6,650 bases of DNA. Source: SAR324 cluster bacterium (lineage in GTDB: Bacteria; Bdellovibrionota; UBA2361; JAAZON01). The stretch lies in the NCBI GenBank assembly GCA_012797725.1, contig JAAZON010000660.1:1-6650 (forward strand). The letters are read 5' to 3'. Below are positions 1 to 5,713 of this stretch, piece after piece. The number at the start of each line of letters is the position of its first letter. Position 1 is the first letter of the stretch. The notes beneath the pieces are model-generated. The model worked only from the letters and a program-made list of their open reading frames with translations, did not search any database and had not been told where the DNA came from. The position numbers and the translations under genes were made by a program.

Positions 1-14
1 CAGGCTGAATCATC

Positions 15-65
15 TTGCAAAATAGATATACATAAATTATTTTTGTTTATCTATTGTCTGGGAGG
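15..65 (+). promoter_or_regulatory. vapBC promoter/operator region and ribosome binding site
   Basis: A perfect 8-base inverted repeat, AATAGATA (21-28) and TATCTATT (48-55), with a 19-base AT-rich spacer lies directly before vapB. VapB-type antitoxins usually bind such repeats in their own promoter together with VapC and repress the operon, so this is the likely operator. TTGCAA at 15-20 could serve as a -35 box, but I cannot choose a -10 box with certainty in the AT-rich stretch. GGAGG at 61-65, five bases before the ATG, is a strong ribosome binding site and fixes the vapB start. Confidence 0.5.
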
Positions 66-70
66 TTCTT

Positions 71-268
71 ATGCAGGTTTCCAAATGGGGTAACAGTCTG
101 GCTGTTCGCATTCCCTCACACATTGTCAAACAACTCGGCCTTCAGGAAGGCGACAATGTCGAGGCTCTTTTTACGCGCCTCAAATCCAAAGAAGAAGCAC
201 TCCGCTCCCTGAAAGAGATCGGCAAAAAACTGCCTTCAGGATTTCGCTTTGAACGCCCTAAAGACTAA
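71..268 (+). CDS. vapB: VapB-type antitoxin, AbrB/MazE fold
   Basis: This 65-residue protein is the likely antitoxin of a type II toxin-antitoxin pair. Residues 1-30 (QVSKWGNSLAVRIP followed by LGLQEGDNVE) are the classic swapped-hairpin AbrB/MazE DNA-binding domain. The rest, ending in LPSGFRFERPKD, matches the toxin-binding tail of VapB proteins, in which an aromatic-basic segment (here FRF) inserts into the VapC active site. The ATG has a GGAGG site five bases upstream. The stop codon overlaps the vapC start in TAATG, so the two are translationally coupled. The protein is expected to neutralise VapC and, with it, repress the operon through the inverted repeat at 21-55. Length and domain order are normal for the family. 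Family assignment is secure; the target and effect of the pair are not shown by the sequence. Confidence 0.9.
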   Translation: MQVSKWGNSLAVRIPSHIVKQLGLQEGDNVEALFTRLKSKEEALRSLKEIGKKLPSGFRFERPKD

Positions 269-681
269 TGTCTCTCTTTCTGGATACGAACATCCTCCTC
301 TATGCCATGATGGAGGAAGGGACAGAGAAGGCTGGTATCGCTGACAGTATTCTTCTGGATCAAGAGTGTCATATTTCGGTGCAGACGCTCAACGAAGCGA
401 CCAACACGCTAAGACGTAAAACAAAACTTCCGCTGAACGACATCAAAACACTTATTACGGACTTCCGAGGGCTGGTCACCATTCACCCCATCACAGAGGC
501 CGTTTACAGTCGGGGCTGGGCCATCATTGAACGCTATGGGCTCCAAACCTATGACGCCATGATTTTGGCCTGCGCCATAGACAATGGTATCGAAACCCTA
601 CTGTCCGAAGATATGCAGAATGGTCAGAAGATTTTCGATATGGTGACAATCATTAACCCCTTTCAGAAAACTGTCGATTAG
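268..681 (+). CDS. vapC: VapC-type toxin, PIN-domain ribonuclease
   Basis: This 137-residue PIN-domain protein is probably the toxin of the pair, a metal-dependent ribonuclease; known VapC toxins cut tRNAs or rRNA. The four expected acidic residues are visible: D6 in FLDTNILLYA, E43 in TLNEATNTL, D96 in TYDAMILACA and D115 in LLSEDMQ. T7 and N8 complete the usual DTN start. No residue expected for activity is missing, so the toxin looks intact. Its ATG overlaps the vapB stop by one base (TAATG) and has no clear ribosome binding site, so translation depends on vapB. It ends 134 bases before the tRNA 3' fragment at 815, which places the pair at the right end of whatever element lies to the left. 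The RNA target cannot be told from sequence. Confidence 0.9.
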   Translation: MSLFLDTNILLYAMMEEGTEKAGIADSILLDQECHISVQTLNEATNTLRRKTKLPLNDIKTLITDFRGLVTIHPITEAVYSRGWAIIERYGLQTYDAMILACAIDNGIETLLSEDMQNGQKIFDMVTIINPFQKTVD

Positions 682-732
682 GGTTAAACTGGCTTCTCCA
701 CGTTCCCAGATTGTTTAACCAACGTCGGGAAC
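682..732. repeat. Two interleaved inverted repeats after vapC
   Basis: GGTTAAAC (682-689) pairs perfectly with GTTTAACC (713-720), and GTTCCC (702-707) pairs with GGGAAC (727-732). The arms interleave, so the two stems are alternatives or would form a pseudoknot. No T-run follows, so this is not a standard intrinsic terminator. It could end vapBC transcription or be a protein-binding region at the element end. The rest of 733-814 holds no gene that I can see. Confidence 0.35.
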
Positions 733-814
733 AAAAACGCCAACCAGAAGACAGCACGTCGTATTCTTTTTGCTGTTTCAAGGGGTTAGAAAAGTGTCAC
801 TGCGGGTTGATGCA

Positions 815-840
815 GGTTCGAGTCCCGCAGTTCGCACCAC
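815..840 (+). repeat. Attachment-site repeat, left copy (tRNA 3' end fragment)
   Basis: The segment contains a T-loop TTCGAGT (817-823), the 3' T-stem strand CCCGC (824-828), a 3' acceptor strand AGTTCGC (829-835), discriminator A836 and CCA (837-839). The 26 bases match 5602-5627 exactly. The 5' T-stem strand is GCAGG (812-816), with A814 opposite C, so the stem is imperfect here. No 5' acceptor strand (expected GCGAACT), D-arm or anticodon arm is present upstream, so this is a fragment and not a tRNA gene. The amino acid identity cannot be deduced. Flanking TTTCAAG (776-782) and CTTGAAA (846-852) form an inverted pair around it. Confidence 0.8.
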
Positions 841-879
841 AGACACTTGAAATAGCACGATTTTTCGGCTGAATGAGGG

Positions 880-929
880 GCAAAGGCTGTCTTTGCTCCA
901 TCGTCCTTCCCCACTTGAGGGAAGATTTT
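880..929 (+). promoter_or_regulatory. Integrase leader with hairpin over the ribosome binding site
   Basis: Two hairpins lie in the leader of the first integrase: GCAAAG (880-885) with CTTTGC (891-896), and CTTCCC (906-911) with GGGAAG (919-924). The Shine-Dalgarno bases AGGGA (918-922), seven bases before the ATG at 930, fall in the 3' arm of the second hairpin, so pairing would hide them. The second integrase has the matching arrangement at 5694-5708 with a different loop. I infer translational restraint of the integrase; no promoter could be chosen with confidence. Confidence 0.45.
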
Positions 930-2303
930 ATGCTCCGTGTCCGAGGCACCACTTACCACTTCCGCCGTATTGTTCCCCCTGCCCTGCGAGCAGCCTTAAA
1001 CCGGCGGGAAATCTGGGTTTCACTGAAAACCGGCTATCAGAATGAAGCCCGCAAACGCGCTTCTCTGCTTCATGCCAGGACCACTGAACTGTTCATGCAG
1101 GCCCACTCTGTGCTGGCTGAACCAGACGCTTTAAGCACGCTTGAGGGGCTGCGGGTTGCACTGCGGGATTTGCAGAGCGTGAACCTGCCTTCATCTGCTC
1201 AGGAAACGGGATTTAAGACGGTGTCAGCACCGATGCCAAAACCCCGGACAGTGAAGAAACCAGCCAAAACACCCAAAGCCCAACCTTTAATGCTCTCAGG
1301 TGCCCTGAAACGCTTTGTCTTGGACAGTCCCCATGCCAGTGCTGACACCAAGAAAGCGACCCAGCGGGCCGTAGACCTTTTCCTGCAAGCCTTTGGAGAT
1401 GCGCCCGTGTCTATCATCGGGGGCGAAAAGGCCGGGGCATTCCGAGACCTCCTGTTTTCCCTTCCTGCATCATTGGGCAAACGCAAAAGTAGCCTTACCC
1501 TTGAAGAAGAAGCACAACGGGCCAGAGAGGAAGGTTTACCAACTTTGAGTGGCAAGAGCGTTAAAAACCATATGATGCGTCTCTCTGCTCTGTGGAACCA
1601 GTTACACCAGAGGGAATTGGTTACACGGAACCCATGGACGGGCTGGAGTTTTGAGAATGGGCAAAAGACCGTCAGAAGAAGCTGGACGACCAAAGAACTG
1701 GCTTTGCTAGCCTCTGCGTCATGGCATAGCACCTCAGTGTCAGAACAGACTTTCCGGCTGGTCACACTGATTGCTGCCTATTCCGGCATGAGGCTGGGCG
1801 AAATCTGCACCTTGAGGAAAGAAGACCTCCAGACCGTTGACGGTATCCCCTGCTTCCTTATCCGTCCTCACACCGAAACCGGCTGGGCACCTAAAACGGA
1901 AGCAGGCACCCGCATGGTGCCTGTTCATTCAAAACTGATTGAAGCGGGTGTGCCGGTGCTGAAAGAGACCACGAATGGCCCTTACCTCCTTCCCGGTCTG
2001 GAAACCTCGAAACAGGGTGTCAGAGGTGCAGCACTGGGACGAGCTTTTTCATTACTCAAGACCCGTATCGGCCTGCCAGCGGAAATCACCTTCCACTCGT
2101 TCCGGCACACCGTATCCACTCAACTCAGAAACGCAGATGCCAATATCCGGGAGGTCTGGATTGACCGCCTGTTAGGTCATGAAGCAACCCACAAAAGTCA
2201 GGGCACCACCACCTATCTCACCGGCATTTCAACAGCCAATCTGCAACAAACCATAGAAGCAATAAACTACCCGGAAACAGCCTTCAAAAAGATACCGTTT
2301 TAA
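930..2303 (+). CDS. int: Tyrosine recombinase/integrase with DUF6538 N-terminus
   Basis: This 457-residue protein is a site-specific recombinase, probably integrating and excising the element at the tRNA repeats. Residues 1-55 (MLRVRGTTYHFRRIVP, later SLKTG) are a DUF6538-type arm-binding start, followed by a basic proline- and lysine-rich linker, a core-binding SAM-like domain (about 120-250) and a C-terminal catalytic domain. The full catalytic set is visible: R288 in GMRLGE, K322 in PKTEAG, H389 and R392 in HSFRH, H417 in LLGHEA and the nucleophile Y429 in TTTYLTG. The reading frame continues upstream to an ATG at 873, but the start at 930 is preferred because AGGGA lies seven bases before it and MLR aligns with the start of the second integrase. 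The gene is intact and lies 89 bases after the tRNA fragment. Partner excisionase genes are not visible. Confidence 0.92.
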   Translation: MLRVRGTTYHFRRIVPPALRAALNRREIWVSLKTGYQNEARKRASLLHARTTELFMQAHSVLAEPDALSTLEGLRVALRDLQSVNLPSSAQETGFKTVSAPMPKPRTVKKPAKTPKAQPLMLSGALKRFVLDSPHASADTKKATQRAVDLFLQAFGDAPVSIIGGEKAGAFRDLLFSLPASLGKRKSSLTLEEEAQRAREEGLPTLSGKSVKNHMMRLSALWNQLHQRELVTRNPWTGWSFENGQKTVRRSWTTKELALLASASWHSTSVSEQTFRLVTLIAAYSGMRLGEICTLRKEDLQTVDGIPCFLIRPHTETGWAPKTEAGTRMVPVHSKLIEAGVPVLKETTNGPYLLPGLETSKQGVRGAALGRAFSLLKTRIGLPAEITFHSFRHTVSTQLRNADANIREVWIDRLLGHEATHKSQGTTTYLTGISTANLQQTIEAINYPETAFKKIPF

Positions 2304-2317
2304 AAGGGAGCCAGCAG

Positions 2318-2341
2318 TGCTCAATGGCTACCCATTGAGCA
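2318..2341 (+). terminator. Strong hairpin after the integrase gene
   Basis: TGCTCAATGG (2318-2327) and CCATTGAGCA (2332-2341) form a perfect 10-base stem with loop CTAC, 14 bases after the integrase stop. No T-run follows, so it is not a canonical intrinsic terminator; it may stabilise the transcript 3' end or act with another factor. A weaker stem, GGGAG (2350-2354) with CTCCC (2361-2365), follows. It recalls the GC-rich hairpin after the DUF262 gene. Confidence 0.45.
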
Positions 2342-2406
2342 TCTGACAAGGGAGAGAGACCTCCCCGTTGACCCCCTGAAACATCTTAAAAATGATGCAG
2401 CCATAA

Positions 2407-2525
2407 ATTTTGTAATACCAACAGAACCTACAAAATAGATTCTTTTTAAGACAAATCTGAGGATTGTCAGAACAATGAAAAATGATACAATTTTGTGTCT
2501 ATAATCTACAATATGAGCTGATTTT
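2407..2525 (+). promoter_or_regulatory. Putative promoter and operators of the DUF262 gene
   Basis: A consensus -10 box TATAAT lies at 2500-2505, about 20 bases before the ATG at 2526. No good -35 box stands 16-18 bases upstream. Instead an imperfect palindrome, GATACAA-TT-TTGTGTC (2484-2499, one mismatch), abuts the -10 box. Further up, ATTTTGTA (2407-2414) and TACAAAAT (2429-2436) form a perfect inverted repeat; ATTTTGT appears again at 2490-2496. Shared half-sites and the missing -35 box suggest control by a DNA-binding protein. The ribosome binding site is only a weak GAG at 2515-2517. Confidence 0.45.
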
Positions 2526-4301
2526 ATGGAAAACAATAGTCGAAATCTTGGTGATATTCTTGCCAAAAATTACTTCACCATCCCAAATTACCAAAGAGCC
2601 TACGCATGGGATGCCGAACAGTTAAATATTTTTATGGACGATCTAAAAAACTATCGGTCTTTTTCATTTCAAGAAAAACCATATTTTCTTGGAACTTTTT
2701 TGTTCTCCGTAGATCTCCGCCATCATTCATTTACAAACTATTTCATTGTTGATGGCCAACAGCGCCTTACCACATCTATTCTTTATGTAGCTTGTTTGTT
2801 AAGGTTTTTGAATAAACGCTCTATAGAGACCTCTAAATGGAAAGAACTTTTTATTGGAGACCGCTCGTGTCGTAGATTAAAAGCGATTGAACCTGATAAT
2901 GCTTTTTTTGACCAATACGCGCTTGAGGGCAACCTAAACTGTAAAGCTGAAACACCCTCACAAAAAAAACTTCAAAAAGCCATCCAAGTAATAGAAACGC
3001 GGTTATCCGAGATGGATTCCGCAACACCAACAGAAGAATTAGTAAAAGACATAGAAACTCTTCAAAAAGCCAGAATCCTAACTTACACAGTTAATTCCGA
3101 AGCTGAAGCAACCCAAATTTTTGAGTTTCAAAATGATAGAGGCAAAAAGCTTACTGATCTGGAAGTTATCAAAAGTTTTTTGATGCATTCTGTTTATGTA
3201 TACTGCGAAGATGCCAGAAGAACAGAAGGAATACTGGGAATACTTCAAAACAATTTTACAAAAATATATAGAACTCTAGAAAGTATGGCAGACTTAGCCG
3301 GTCGCCTAAATGAAGATGCCATTCTTTCTCACCATATCACTTCATATCTACCAAATTTAAGATTTAATGGCGATAAAGATGGAGCAAGTCACCCCAAAGA
3401 GTTCATTAAATATCTCCTTTCAAAAAAAGAAAATAATAATGAAAGAATTAAATGGATAGAAAATTTTTCTGAAAACCTTGAAAATACATTTAATATCGTT
3501 AAAGACATTCTTCTATATAGAGATGAATATGAAGATCTTGGCGCATTATTCGTATTAGATCGAGTATCTTTATTTTGGCCTCTTCTCATTAAAACTTGGC
3601 ATTTAGATAGTAACATAGAGAAAAATAACTTTAAGCAAGTTGTAAAACTCTGTGCACGCTTTGCATTTAGATCTGCCATCTCAGGCTTGCGCTCAAACAC
3701 AGGAGTTGAGCATTTGCGTCGCGAAGCTAATCATTTGCACACAAAAGATTTCTCTGATCTTATCAAAAATTTGACAGAAATGTGCGAAACTTGGTGGGAT
3801 ATAGGTACCAAATTCTTAAGAGGTTTAGATGAGCGAAATATTTATCACTCACGTAATCAAGTGAAATTCCTTCTTTGGAAATATGAAAATTATCTCCGTG
3901 CCCGAAATGGTCGCCACGCCCAACATGCTTTGACATGGCGGGATATGACTGAAAAAAATGGTAATTTGCAAATGACTGTAGATCATATCCTACCCCAAAA
4001 TCCATCAGACCCTAATGAACGAACTATGTTGGAACGAGAAATTAGCTTGCGGGCCGGCGAGAAACCTCAAAGCTTCCGTAATCTCTATCTCCACTGTTTA
4101 GGTAATCTTGTATTAGACACTCGTGGAGGCAATTCATCTAATGGTTGCCGCCGCTTTAGCCAAAAAACGGATGATAGTCGTTATGGCTTCATGCAGTCTC
4201 AGGCAGAATTAAAATCTTTCTCTACTAACATCGAAATATGGGATGAAGTATCCATAACTAACCGCCAAGAAAAACTAAAAGAATTTGCTATGAAAATTTA
4301 A
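2526..4301 (+). CDS. DUF262-DUF1524 protein, GmrSD-like (type IV restriction type)
   Basis: This 591-residue protein has the fused GmrS-GmrD layout. The N-terminal DUF262 domain (about 10-230) shows YQRAYAW at 22-28, the signature DGQQRLTT at 76-83 and NDRGKKLTDLEVIKS from 203. In this family the DGQQR domain resembles ParB-type nucleotide-binding folds and supplies NTP-dependent activity. A helical middle follows. The C-terminal DUF1524 domain (about 440-580) is an HNH-type nuclease: D486-H487 in VDHILPQ, LGN at 525-527, then N536, N539 and K547 in the closing half. Known members such as GmrSD and related phage-defence enzymes cut modified, for example glucosylated, phage DNA, so an anti-phage restriction role is likely but the substrate is inferred. 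The gene is markedly AT-rich against the integrase and converges on the HNH gene at 4486-5406. All key motifs look intact. Confidence 0.88.
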   Translation: MENNSRNLGDILAKNYFTIPNYQRAYAWDAEQLNIFMDDLKNYRSFSFQEKPYFLGTFLFSVDLRHHSFTNYFIVDGQQRLTTSILYVACLLRFLNKRSIETSKWKELFIGDRSCRRLKAIEPDNAFFDQYALEGNLNCKAETPSQKKLQKAIQVIETRLSEMDSATPTEELVKDIETLQKARILTYTVNSEAEATQIFEFQNDRGKKLTDLEVIKSFLMHSVYVYCEDARRTEGILGILQNNFTKIYRTLESMADLAGRLNEDAILSHHITSYLPNLRFNGDKDGASHPKEFIKYLLSKKENNNERIKWIENFSENLENTFNIVKDILLYRDEYEDLGALFVLDRVSLFWPLLIKTWHLDSNIEKNNFKQVVKLCARFAFRSAISGLRSNTGVEHLRREANHLHTKDFSDLIKNLTEMCETWWDIGTKFLRGLDERNIYHSRNQVKFLLWKYENYLRARNGRHAQHALTWRDMTEKNGNLQMTVDHILPQNPSDPNERTMLEREISLRAGEKPQSFRNLYLHCLGNLVLDTRGGNSSNGCRRFSQKTDDSRYGFMQSQAELKSFSTNIEIWDEVSITNRQEKLKEFAMKI

Positions 4302-4330
4302 TATTACTAAATTTTACAAATAAGGTTCAC

Positions 4331-4398
4331 GGGGGAGAGCAGCTCTCCCCCTGACCAGTTTGCAAACCATAGCGACACAACGTGTCCGCTGGTTTGCA
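4331..4398. terminator. Two hairpins between the converging cargo genes
   Basis: GGGGGAGAG (4331-4339) and CTCTCCCCC (4343-4351) form a GC-rich stem 30 bases after the DUF262 stop. Next, TGCAAACCA (4361-4369) pairs with TGGTTTGCA (4390-4398), and inside it GCGACAC (4372-4378) pairs with GTGTCCGC (4382-4389) with one bulged C, giving about 16 base pairs around loop AAC. Neither has a T-run. Being symmetrical, they could limit transcription from both sides. Confidence 0.45.
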
Positions 4399-4441
4399 CG
4401 GCTGGCTACTGCTTTCTATAATTCCACAAGTTTCCGTTAGA

Positions 4442-4468
4442 AAAAACTATTCCACTATCAATAGATAG
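4442..4468 (-). terminator. Weak terminator-like hairpin after the HNH gene
   Basis: Read on the minus strand, CTATC-TATT-GATAG (4468-4455) is a five-pair stem, and a run of six T follows after eight bases (from about 4446 downward). The stem is weak and the gap to the T-run is longer than usual, so it is only a possible terminator of the minus-strand gene, whose stop is at 4486. Confidence 0.25.
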
Positions 4469-4485
4469 AGAAATTTTGATATATT

Positions 4486-5406
4486 TCATTCACCTCGAAC
4501 CAAAGCTAACTGTCGCCGGAATTCAGCATCTGAAGTATCTCTTTTCCAAAAATTTATAAACCTTGCTACCACCTGTAAATTGTCAGCTTCATAGTGACCG
4601 TTACTATCTATTCTGTCTAAAGACGGCCTCAACTGTGAGTCAGGCCCTTTTGGCTGTAATTCAAGACCCGTTATGGCGCACCTATGATGGTTTTCTTCTA
4701 AAAGTTTTCCCAAATGTTTAATAAGGCTTTCTTTATCAAATCTCAAATCCTTATTTTTTATAGTGCGCTCAACTAATTGCCCATTAGAATTTCTTGTTGT
4801 TTGCTCTGCTTGGTCTGCCATAGACCAAATGGCTATGTCCCAAGCAGTTTTATAATGGCCACTCTCATGGCGCTCTGCTTTTTCCGCCCACCACAATGCA
4901 TCTAAAGTCCATGTATCAATGCTATATTTTTTGGCTAGACCCAATGAAATTTCATTAATGACCTCATATTTTTGTCCAACACTAGTGCCTCGTTCAAAAC
5001 TAGGCCATAACCCTTTCTCTTTCATTTCGCACTCACTTGTACTATTCCACACCCCATAATGTGCAGGATAAGCAACTAGTAAAATGGCTGTAAGGGTCGC
5101 ATGCCCCACCCCCTGCAAGTCCTGTAGACACTTATCTAACCTACGAGATAATAATTGGTTTTCATCTACTAAAATGGATAATACATGACGGAGATTATCC
5201 ATATCTTCCGCCACCTTACGACCAAGACGCTCAAGACCACTCCAATGACAATTATGCTGAATACTCAAAAAGCTTAAGTAATCGTCTTTTTTTATCTCTA
5301 ATGGCTGACGAAAAATGGGACCAAAATGGTTTAAAACACCATCTCTCTTTTCAATAATATGGCGAACGCTTGGAACACAAATAGCTCTTTCAAGATTAAA
5401 AACCAT
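4486..5406 (-). CDS. Predicted HNH-like endonuclease with helix-hairpin-helix-like middle
   Basis: This 306-residue protein is not a named family member that I recognise. Residues 50-175 (HNCHWSGLERLG, LQGVGHATLTAIL at 97-109, YPAHYGVWN at 113-121, LDALWW at 168-173) look like a helical module with a helix-hairpin-helix-type GVG turn, seen next to nuclease or McrB-like parts in other predicted defence proteins. Residues 239-288 look like an HNH/beta-beta-alpha-metal nuclease: C243AITG, SLDRID with D264 and D267, Y272, N276, then N285 and K288. This is the LDRID variant, with Asp where the first His is usual and only one Cys, so no zinc knuckle is obvious. The start at 5406 is chosen because AAGGA (5419-5415) lies eight bases before it; the frame extends to 5493 without such a site. 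It converges on the DUF262 gene and is not in its operon. Confidence 0.7.
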   Translation of the reverse strand: MVFNLERAICVPSVRHIIEKRDGVLNHFGPIFRQPLEIKKDDYLSFLSIQHNCHWSGLERLGRKVAEDMDNLRHVLSILVDENQLLSRRLDKCLQDLQGVGHATLTAILLVAYPAHYGVWNSTSECEMKEKGLWPSFERGTSVGQKYEVINEISLGLAKKYSIDTWTLDALWWAEKAERHESGHYKTAWDIAIWSMADQAEQTTRNSNGQLVERTIKNKDLRFDKESLIKHLGKLLEENHHRCAITGLELQPKGPDSQLRPSLDRIDSNGHYEADNLQVVARFINFWKRDTSDAEFRRQLALVRGE

Positions 5407-5601
5407 TATCTTTTTCCTTAAAATCAATAAACATATACACGAACAACTTATATGGATTTTCCACAATCGACCATATCCCCTTGACTGCCCCACGGGTTTG
5501 CCCGCAGAGTGAACCCGCAGTCACTATGTGAAGGATGATTTCATCTGAAATTATCGTTCTGTTTCAATAGGTTGCCTGATTGGTTGTGACCAAGGAGAGC
5601 G
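5407..5601. other. Right end of the element, no gene seen
   Basis: The first part holds the AAGGA ribosome binding site of the minus-strand HNH gene (5415-5419) and an AT-rich upstream region where its promoter should lie; no clear pair of boxes could be picked. Further right are CGGG-TTTG-CCCG (5493-5504), AACCCGCAGTCAC (5512-5524), which is an inverted near-copy of 796-808, and CTGTTTCAA (5559-5567), which recurs at 773-781 at nearly the same distance (about 33 bases) before the tRNA repeat. These shared words are candidate integrase or accessory-protein sites. Confidence 0.4.
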
Positions 5602-5627
5602 GGTTCGAGTCCCGCAGTTCGCACCAC
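5602..5627 (+). repeat. Attachment-site repeat, right copy (tRNA 3' end fragment)
   Basis: This is an exact copy of 815-840. Here the T-arm is perfect: GCGGG (5599-5603), loop TTCGAGT, CCCGC (5611-5615), then acceptor strand AGTTCGC (5616-5622), discriminator A and CCA (5624-5626). The 5' part of a tRNA is again absent, so it is a fragment. CTTGAAA follows at 5634-5640, as after the left copy with one base offset. It marks the junction between the middle element and the next one. Confidence 0.8.
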
Positions 5628-5655
5628 TAACCTCTTGAAAATATTGAATAAAGTG

Positions 5656-5708
5656 CCTGCTTAGCAGGGCAAAAGGACCGTGTCCCGTTCACCTTCCCAT
5701 AATGGGAA
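5656..5708 (+). promoter_or_regulatory. Leader of the second integrase with hairpin over the ribosome binding site
   Basis: CCTGC-TTA-GCAGG (5656-5668) and GGAC-CGT-GTCC (5675-5685) are short stems, followed by TTCCC (5694-5698) and GGGAA (5704-5708), which can pair further through AT. GGGAA, five bases before the ATG at 5714, is the only Shine-Dalgarno-like stretch and lies in the 3' arm. The leader runs 86 bases from the tRNA fragment, against 89 for the first integrase, and shares GGGCAAA and CCTTCCC words with it. Confidence 0.4.
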
Positions 5709-5713
5709 CCGAC

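Larger units (their letters stand above)
815..5601 (+). mobile_element. Small tRNA-targeted integrative element carrying two nuclease genes
   Basis: The unit is bounded by exact 26-base direct repeats (815-840 and 5602-5627), both being the 3' end of a tRNA gene. One repeat period is 4787 bases. It encodes an intact tyrosine integrase next to the left repeat, then a DUF262-DUF1524 protein and a convergent HNH-like protein. Integrases of this family commonly use tRNA 3' ends as attachment sites and sit at the element edge facing inward, exactly as here. No replication, conjugation or phage structural gene is present, so it is at most an integrase-mobilised island. The cargo is clearly richer in A+T than the integrase, suggesting that it was acquired separately. 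A second integrase directly after the right repeat implies a tandem neighbour. Excision has not been shown; the boundary call is inference from the repeats. Confidence 0.75.

Noticed and set aside
750..840. Complete tRNA gene ending at the left repeat
   Set aside because: No 5' acceptor strand GCGAACT, D-arm or anticodon arm upstream, and the 5' T-stem has a mismatch.
873..929. Upstream ATG that would add 19 residues to the first integrase
   Set aside because: No ribosome binding site before it; the start at 930 has AGGGA at good distance and aligns with the second integrase.
1199..1765. Long open frame on the minus strand inside the first integrase
   Set aside because: Antisense shadow of a gene with clear catalytic motifs; its translation has no recognisable domain.
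2388..2486. Direct repeat AAAAATGAT at 2388 and 2478
   Set aside because: Nine AT-rich bases in an AT-rich region, likely chance; no further copies or even spacing to suggest an array.
5407..5493. Longer start for the minus-strand HNH protein
   Set aside because: The added residues show no family resemblance and no Shine-Dalgarno site, while 5406 has AAGGA eight bases upstream.
5520..5627. Complete tRNA gene ending at the right repeat
   Set aside because: Only the T-arm and 3' acceptor strand fit; nothing upstream folds as the rest of a tRNA.
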